Origin: an uncultured Oscillospiraceae bacterium
Lineage (GTDB): Bacteria > Bacillota > Clostridia > Oscillospirales > Oscillospiraceae
Direction of reading: 5' to 3'
Assembly: GCA_905234005.1 (NCBI GenBank)
Contig: CAJOFW010000065.1
Location: 1 to 9,189 of the forward strand
DNA length: 9,189 bases
Program-made: the position numbers and the translations under genes
The notes under the pieces: generated by a model
What the model was told of the DNA's origin: nothing
Database searches by the model: none
Seen by the model: the letters and a program-made list of their open reading frames with translations, nothing else
Part shown: positions 4,566 to 9,189 of the stretch, one piece after another
Position numbering within the stretch: position 1 is the first letter of the stretch
How the letters are laid out: each line of letters begins with the position of its first letter

Positions 4566-6284
4566 ATGAAGCGCAGAGGCGGCCTTACGGCCATATTCCT
4601 GATCGTGACGCTGCTGCTTACGGCGGTCTGCGGCGGTGCCGCCCTGGCGGCGGAGGCGTCGCCGGAGACGACCCCGGCGGAAGCGCCGGCGGAGAAAAAC
4701 GGCGAGGTCTACATCCTCTACACGAGCGATATCCACTGCGGCATCGACCAGGGCTTCGGCCTTGCGGGTCTGAAGCAGATACGCGACACACTCGAAAAGC
4801 AGGGCTATACGACGCTGCTGGTGGACGACGGCGACGCGGTGCAGGGCGAGCCGATCGGCACGCTGAGCCGGGGCGAGGCCGTCGTCGAGCTGATGAACGC
4901 GGCGGGCTACGACGCCGCGATCCCCGGCAACCACGAGTTTGACTACGGCATGGATCGCTTTCTCGAGCTGACGGCGCTGGCCGGACACCCCTACATTAGC
5001 TGCAACTTCACGTATATGGACGAGCTGGTGTTCGAGCCGTATGTGATTCTGGAGGCCGCCGGACTGCGCATCGCCTTCGTCGGCGTCACCACGCCCCGGA
5101 CGATCACCGACTCCACGCCGACGACCTTCCAGAACGAGGCGGGCGAATACGTCTACGGCTTCATGCAGGATGAGACGGGCGAGCGTCTGTACGACGCCGT
5201 GCAGAGCGCCGTCGACGCCGCCCGGGCCGAGGGCGCGTCGCTTGTCTACGTGATGGGGCACTGCGGTCTGGAGGCCGAGTGCAGCCCGTGGACGTATGCC
5301 GACATCATCGAGCACACCCGGGGCATCGACGTGTTTCTGGACGGCCACAGCCACGACACCGAGCAGGTCGTCATGAAGAACATCGACGGCGTGGACGTGA
5401 TCCGCTCCGCCTGCGGCACAAAGCTCGCCTGCGTCGGCTACAGCCACATCTCCGCCGACGGCGAGGTGCTGGAGACCGGCATATGGAGCTGGACAAACGA
5501 CATCCCCGCCCCGCAGCTTCTCGGCATCGACAACCCCGTCGGCGAGAAGGTGGCGGAGGCCGCCGCGGCGCTGGAGGAGCAGCTCGATACCGTCGTGGCG
5601 TACACGCCCTTTACGCTGACGATCAACGACCCGGAGGCGGTCGACGCGGACGGCAAGCCGGTGCGGATGGTGCGCCGCGCCGAGACGAACCTCGGCGACC
5701 TGTGCGCCGACGCCTGCCGGGCGCAGGCCGGGGCCGACTTCGCGTTCGTCAACGGCGGCGGCATCCGCGTGGACATCGACGCGGGCGACATCACCTGCGG
5801 CGACATCCTCAAGGTGTTCCCCTACGGCAACGCGCTGTGCGTGATCGAGGTCACCGGACAGCAGATGCTCGACGCGCTGGAGTGGGGCGTCCGGGCGCTG
5901 CCGGACGAGGTCGGCTGCTTCCCGCAGGTGTCGGGCATAAGCTATGAGGTCGACGTCTCGGTGGAGAGCCTCTGCGTCGAGGACGGGAACGGCATGATGG
6001 TATCCATCGGGGAGGGGCCGCGCCGTGTGCGGAATGTGCTCGTCGGCGGCGAGCCGATCGACCCGGACGGAACCTATACGCTCGCCGGGTTTGACCACTC
6101 GCTGCTCAACCACGGCGGCGGCTACACCGTGTTCGACGGTTCGCCGCTTCTGCAGGATCGGGTGAAGCTTGATAACCAGATGCTCATCGACTACATCGTC
6201 GACACCCTCGGCGGCGTGATCGGCGAGGAATACGCCGACCCCTGCGGTCAGGGCCGGATCGTGATTTACGAATCGGAAGAATGA
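4566..6284 (+). CDS. Secreted 5'-nucleotidase/2',3'-cyclic phosphodiesterase family protein
   Basis: 572 residues, UshA/YfkN-like. Residues 1-29 are a Sec signal peptide (KRR, a hydrophobic core, then ALAA cleavage), followed by an Ala/Pro/Glu-rich linker. The calcineurin-like metallophosphatase domain carries its dimetal ligands in order: SDIH (Asp55, His57), DDGD (Asp90), GNHE (Asn122, His123), GHCG (His232) and GHSH (His261, His263). The 5'-nucleotidase C-terminal domain follows from about 345, with NLGDLCADA, VNGGGIR (395-401), FPYGN (418-422) and a substrate-binding HGGGYTVF (516-523). The enzyme would release phosphate and nucleosides from extracellular nucleotides. No LPXTG, SLH or C-terminal anchor is visible, so it is probably released or loosely bound; C22 is not in a good lipobox. 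AAGGAG at 4550-4555 with a 10-nt spacer supports the start. The TGA lies at the edge of a 119-bp repeat hairpin. Confidence 0.92.
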   Translation: MKRRGGLTAIFLIVTLLLTAVCGGAALAAEASPETTPAEAPAEKNGEVYILYTSDIHCGIDQGFGLAGLKQIRDTLEKQGYTTLLVDDGDAVQGEPIGTLSRGEAVVELMNAAGYDAAIPGNHEFDYGMDRFLELTALAGHPYISCNFTYMDELVFEPYVILEAAGLRIAFVGVTTPRTITDSTPTTFQNEAGEYVYGFMQDETGERLYDAVQSAVDAARAEGASLVYVMGHCGLEAECSPWTYADIIEHTRGIDVFLDGHSHDTEQVVMKNIDGVDVIRSACGTKLACVGYSHISADGEVLETGIWSWTNDIPAPQLLGIDNPVGEKVAEAAAALEEQLDTVVAYTPFTLTINDPEAVDADGKPVRMVRRAETNLGDLCADACRAQAGADFAFVNGGGIRVDIDAGDITCGDILKVFPYGNALCVIEVTGQQMLDALEWGVRALPDEVGCFPQVSGISYEVDVSVESLCVEDGNGMMVSIGEGPRRVRNVLVGGEPIDPDGTYTLAGFDHSLLNHGGGYTVFDGSPLLQDRVKLDNQMLIDYIVDTLGGVIGEEYADPCGQGRIVIYESEE

Positions 6285-6400
6285 TACTTTTTCTTGAAAG
6301 AAAAAGTATCAAAAAGAACTTTGCATTCGCCTCAAAACGGCAGCATTTCCAAGGTTTTGCGCCCGGTAACGAAACGAAGCTTTTAATTTGAGAACAGTAT
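6282..6400 (+). repeat. Dispersed 119-bp repeat, copy 2
   Basis: Same element as 753-871 in the same orientation. Its stem is TGATACTTTTTC (6282-6293) with GAAAAAGTATCA (6300-6311), loop TTGAAA, 12 bp. Relative to copy 1, two base pairs have changed on both sides (C-G to A-T and G-C to A-T), so pairing is kept although the arms differ. The element starts exactly at the TGA of the nucleotidase gene and ends at GAGAACAGTAT. The hairpin is followed by AAAAAG rather than T residues, so it is not a standard terminator for the plus strand. Confidence 0.88.
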
Positions 6401-6440
6401 GACGCGCCGATAAGAGGCCGGGTCAACCAATCCTTCGGAT

Positions 6441-6485
6441 AAAAAGCGCTGCGGCAATCCCGTAAAAAAGGATTGCCGCAGCGCT
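6441..6485 (-). terminator. Terminator of the second VOC gene
   Basis: A perfect 16-bp stem, AGCGCTGCGGCAATCC (6445-6460) and GGATTGCCGCAGCGCT (6470-6485), with a 9-nt loop, is followed on the minus strand by TTTTT (6445-6441). It ends the VOC gene and lies between convergent genes. The plus-strand side (CGTTTAATAG) has only a weak T run, so it may partly terminate the nucleotidase transcript too. Confidence 0.85.
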
Positions 6486-6512
6486 CGTTTAATAGCTGTC
6501 CATACGGAAGCG

Positions 6513-6863
6513 TTACGTCTTGATGTGCTGGCAGAGATCGAACGCGAAGCCGGACGGGGAGATCATCAGCGCGGATTTGTTCGCCGCCGTCTCGACCGGC
6601 TTGCCGCCGCCGTTATGAATAAAGCCCTTCGCGGTCAGCATGGCATACGCCTCGTCGAAATCGTCGACGTTCATGCGGATGATCTGCATATCCCGCTCCA
6701 TGCTCTCAACACCGGCGATGTCGATCGAATGGCCGTCCGCGTCCTTCATCTGCGTACTGGTGACGAGGCTCCTGCCCGTGTCGACGGTCGGGGCATGGCA
6801 TTTTTCAAAGCCCAGCTCCTCAAAGAAACGAATGACCTCGTCTGCCTTCGGCGTGAGGATCAT
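6513..6863 (-). CDS. VOC (glyoxalase/bleomycin-resistance fold) protein 2
   Basis: 116 residues, paralogous to the VOC protein at 1246-1614. Shared blocks include IIRMNVDDFDEAYA-LTA-GF and SPSGFA--L-QHIK. It lacks the first few residues of the paralog: the codons TTC AAC CCC (FNP, conserved in the paralog) are still present just before the ATG at 6863, but there is no start codon ahead of them before an in-frame TGA. AAGGAG lies 11 nt before the ATG, a rather long spacing, and overlaps the ancestral coding codons. The gene therefore appears to have lost its original start and re-initiates at an internal Met, removing part of the first beta strand. Function is unknown; the metal-ligand Glu of catalytic VOC enzymes is Asp or absent in the last strand. 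Confidence 0.85.
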   Translation of the reverse strand: MILTPKADEVIRFFEELGFEKCHAPTVDTGRSLVTSTQMKDADGHSIDIAGVESMERDMQIIRMNVDDFDEAYAMLTAKGFIHNGGGKPVETAANKSALMISPSGFAFDLCQHIKT

Positions 6864-6897
6864 GGGGTTGAATTCTCCTTTTCAGATTGATACCGTC

Positions 6898-6926
6898 AAC
6901 ATAGCACAGTCCCTCCCCCCTGTCAA
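6898..6926 (-). promoter_or_regulatory. Sigma-A promoter of VOC gene 2
   Basis: On the minus strand TTGACA (6926-6921), a 17-bp G-rich spacer and TATGTT (6903-6898). The -35 is perfect and the -10 has four of six consensus bases. It is divergent from the glycogen branching enzyme promoter, with 34 bp between the two -35 boxes. Confidence 0.75.
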
Positions 6927-6960
6927 GCGGCCGCGCCGCGTCGAACGGTATGACATTCGG

Positions 6961-6989
6961 TTGACAACACATGTCGGAAATGGTAGAGT
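6961..6989 (+). promoter_or_regulatory. Sigma-A promoter of the branching enzyme gene
   Basis: TTGACA (6961-6966), a 17-bp spacer and TAGAGT (6984-6989). Perfect -35, four-of-six -10. Predicted start near 6996, giving a leader of about 45 nt before the ATG at 7042. Confidence 0.75.
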
Positions 6990-7041
6990 AAAATAGACTG
7001 GGTTTCGGCTGCGTGCCGGGACGATGCGGGGAGGTAACACC

Positions 7042-9060
7042 ATGATCCATGTGGACAACGCGCTGTGGCTTCTGATGGAGAAGGATCCGAGCCTGAACCC
7101 CTGCGCCGGGGAGATTCGTATGCATCTCGACCGGTTCAACGACGTGCGCTGGAAGCTGAACGAGTGGCGCACGCTCACCGAATTTGCCAACGCCCACAAC
7201 TACTTCGGCTTCCACAGAACCGAGACCGGCTGGGTGTTCCGGGAGTGGCTGCCCGGCGCGGACGCGGCGTGGCTCTGCGGCGACTTCAACTACTGGGCCA
7301 AATGGGAATACCCGCTCAGCCACATCGGCGGCGGCGTGTGGGAGATTTATCTGGACGGCCGGGACGCGCTGAAGCACGGCCAGTTCATCAAGCTTCTTGT
7401 CGGGCGGCAGGGCGCCGCCTTTGAGCGCATACCCGCCTATATGACCCGCTGCGTGATGGACATGAGCACCGAAACCCTCTGCGGGCAGATATGGATGCCG
7501 GACGAGCCGTTCGCGTGGACGGACTGGGATTACTTCCGCAGGCAGCGGCCCGACTCGCCGATGATCTACGAGGCCCACATCGGCATGGCGCAGGAGCACG
7601 GCCACATCGGCACCTACCGTGAGTTTGCCGACAACACGCTGCCCTGGATCAAGAACGCCGGCTACAACACCGTGCAGCTCATGGCGATACAGGAGCACCC
7701 CTACTACGCCTCCTTCGGCTATCAGGTGACGAACTTCTACGCGCCGTCCCACCGCTACGGCACGCCGGAGGATCTGAAATACCTGATCAACAAGGCCCAC
7801 GGCATGGGCCTCTCGGTGCTGCTGGACGTGGTGCACAGCCACGCCTGCCCGAACCCCGGCGAGGGCCTCAATCAGCTCGACGGCACCGATTACCAGTATT
7901 TCCACGACGGCAGCCGGGGCTGGCACGCGGCCTGGAAGACGCGTATATTCGACTACAGCAGGCACGAGGTGCTCAACTTCCTGCTTTCAAACCTCAAATA
8001 CTGGATGGAGGAGTTCCACTTCGACGGCTTCCGGTTCGACGGCGTGACCTCCATCATGTACGAGGATCACGGCCTGAACGGCTTCGGCGACGCCTGCTCC
8101 CTGTTCTCGATGAACACCAACGTGGACGGGCGCATCTATCTGATGCTCGCAAACGAGCTGATACACGACTTCAACCCGAAGGCCATGACGATCGCCGAGG
8201 ACGTCAGCGCCTTCCCGGGCATGTGCCTGCCGCTGGAATACGGCGGCGTGGGCTTTGACTACCGTCTGTCCATGGGCATTCCCGACACCTGGATCAAGCT
8301 CGTGAAGGACACGATGCAGGACGACTGGGATATGCACTACCTGTGGCACGAGCTGACCTGGGGCCGTCCCGGCGAGATGAGCATCGGCTACGCCGAATCC
8401 CACGATCAGGCGCTGGTGGGCGATCAGTCGCTGATGTTCCGGCTGGCCGGCGCGGAGATGTACACCGGCATGGCGAAGGACTATCACAGCCTCACGATGG
8501 ATCGCGCCATAGATATGCACAAGGTCATACGCTTCCTGACCTGCGCCACGGCGGGCAACGGCTACCTGAACTTCATCGGCAACGAGTTCGGCCACCCCGA
8601 GTGGGTGGACTTCCCCCGGGAGGGCAACGGCTGGAGCTACCACTACGCCCGCCGCCAGTGGTCGCTGGTGCAGGACTGGAATATGAAATTCGACTGGCTC
8701 GCCGCCTTTGACCGGTCGATGACGTATCTGATGAACACCCGCGCCATCCACTGCTCCGGCCCCGCCGAGAGTCTCTGGATCGACAACGAGCGAAAGCTCC
8801 TGCTCTTTGCCCGGGGCGGGCTGCTGTTCGCGTTCAACCTGCATCCCACATGGAGCCAGGAGACCGTGTTTATAAGCTGCCGCGTCACCGGCCCCGGCGG
8901 CTACAGGGTGGTTCTCTCCACCGACGACTGGCCCTTCGGCGGACAGAGCCGCGTCAGCATGGACGCCGTCTACCACGCCGGGGACACGGAATTCGGCTGC
9001 GGCATCAAGCTCTACCTCCCCTGCCGCTGCGGCGTGGCGCTGGAGAAGGTCGAGTGGTAA
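7042..9060 (+). CDS. glgB: Glycogen branching enzyme, GH13, eukaryotic-type
   Basis: 672 residues. 1,4-alpha-glucan branching enzyme: cuts an alpha-1,4 chain and rejoins it through an alpha-1,6 bond in cytoplasmic glycogen. Order: N-terminal helix, CBM48-like beta domain (about 50-150), GH13 catalytic barrel (about 165-560) and a C-terminal beta domain. Catalytic signatures are DVVHSH (262-267), the nucleophile Asp333 in FRFDGV, the acid/base Glu386 in AEDVSAFPG and Asp455 in ESHDQA. Stretches such as YYASFGYQVTNFYAPSHRYG (221-240) and GNEFGHPEWVDFPREGN (513-529) are those of the GBE1-like subfamily (GH13_8 from memory), not the classic E. coli GlgB form. GGAGG at 7030-7034, 7 nt before ATG 7042, decides the start; an in-frame ATG at 7024 lies upstream of that site. 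No other glycogen genes are adjacent and it has its own promoter and terminator, so it appears monocistronic. Confidence 0.95.
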   Translation: MIHVDNALWLLMEKDPSLNPCAGEIRMHLDRFNDVRWKLNEWRTLTEFANAHNYFGFHRTETGWVFREWLPGADAAWLCGDFNYWAKWEYPLSHIGGGVWEIYLDGRDALKHGQFIKLLVGRQGAAFERIPAYMTRCVMDMSTETLCGQIWMPDEPFAWTDWDYFRRQRPDSPMIYEAHIGMAQEHGHIGTYREFADNTLPWIKNAGYNTVQLMAIQEHPYYASFGYQVTNFYAPSHRYGTPEDLKYLINKAHGMGLSVLLDVVHSHACPNPGEGLNQLDGTDYQYFHDGSRGWHAAWKTRIFDYSRHEVLNFLLSNLKYWMEEFHFDGFRFDGVTSIMYEDHGLNGFGDACSLFSMNTNVDGRIYLMLANELIHDFNPKAMTIAEDVSAFPGMCLPLEYGGVGFDYRLSMGIPDTWIKLVKDTMQDDWDMHYLWHELTWGRPGEMSIGYAESHDQALVGDQSLMFRLAGAEMYTGMAKDYHSLTMDRAIDMHKVIRFLTCATAGNGYLNFIGNEFGHPEWVDFPREGNGWSYHYARRQWSLVQDWNMKFDWLAAFDRSMTYLMNTRAIHCSGPAESLWIDNERKLLLFARGGLLFAFNLHPTWSQETVFISCRVTGPGGYRVVLSTDDWPFGGQSRVSMDAVYHAGDTEFGCGIKLYLPCRCGVALEKVEW

Positions 9061-9095
9061 GCGCCGTTTCGTAACATATCGTTTTAAGGTAAGAA

Positions 9096-9140
9096 AAAAG
9101 CGAAAGCCCGCGGCTCCGGAGGCCGGCGGCTTTCGCTTTT
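9096..9140. terminator. Bidirectional terminator after the branching enzyme gene
   Basis: AAAAGCGAAAGCC (9096-9108) pairs with GGCTTTCGCTTTT (9128-9140), 13 bp, with a GC-rich inner region that can pair further with a bulge. The arms carry an A run on the left and a T run on the right, so it can stop transcription in both directions. Confidence 0.8.
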
Positions 9141-9162
9141 CCATTCGATCGGAAACCGTATT

Positions 9163-9189
9163 ATACTGTTCTCCGATTAAAAGCTTCGT
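9163..9189 (-). repeat. Dispersed 119-bp repeat, copy 3 (inverted, cut by window end)
   Basis: Read on the minus strand, 9189-9163 gives ACGAAGCTTTTAAT, CG and GAGAACAGTAT. This matches the last 27 bases of copy 2 (6374-6400) except at two positions. Only the distal end of the element is inside the window; the hairpin would lie beyond 9189. Confidence 0.8.

Noticed and set aside
4506..6113. Long minus-strand open frame opposite the nucleotidase gene
   Set aside because: Antisense artefact of G/C third-position bias; the plus strand encodes an unmistakable full-length enzyme with all catalytic motifs.
7987..9144. Minus-strand open frames opposite the branching enzyme
   Set aside because: Same antisense artefact; composition is Val/Ala/His-rich without motifs, and one runs through the bidirectional terminator.
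1..9189. tRNA, rRNA, riboswitch or CRISPR array
   Set aside because: No regularly spaced direct repeats, cloverleaf-like segments or known riboswitch cores were seen on either strand.

Overview
The window is GC-rich DNA with strong G/C preference at third codon positions, AGGAGG-type ribosome binding sites and Gram-positive style promoters and terminators. It also carries a spoIIID-like sporulation gene start behind a sigma-E-like promoter. Together these point to a spore-forming member of the Bacillota, most likely a clostridial gut lineage such as the Oscillospirales. The lineage is inference; no marker gene fixes it.

Left part (1-970) looks like the end of an accessory element. It holds the tail of an unidentified gene, a strong terminator, a small unassigned gene and a 53-residue protein of a type I associate with clostridial mobile elements. 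A 119-bp repeat and a second hairpin follow. Immediately beyond, on the minus strand, is a 43-codon spoIIID-like gene (971-1102). Its promoter, ribosome binding site and helix-turn-helix are present, but the reading frame stops just after the recognition helix.

Central part (1246-6863): two paralogous VOC (glyoxalase-fold) genes on the minus strand flank a plus-strand block. The block contains two tandem paralogous genes that each fuse a leucine-carboxyl-methyltransferase-like SAM methyltransferase to a C-terminal STAS domain (anti-sigma-factor-antagonist type). A secreted 5'-nucleotidase/metallophosphatase of the UshA family follows, with its own extended -10 promoter. The methyltransferase-STAS pair is the most unusual item: the domain content suggests a link between small-molecule or protein methylation and a partner-switching regulator, but no kinase, phosphatase or sigma factor is nearby.

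Right part (6864-9189): a promoter divergent from the second VOC gene drives a complete GH13 glycogen branching enzyme resembling the eukaryotic-type (GBE1-like) subfamily. It ends at a bidirectional terminator, then the window runs into an inverted third copy of the repeat. Copies 1 and 2 of the repeat sit exactly on the stop codons of plus-strand genes, and their hairpin stems differ by compensatory changes.
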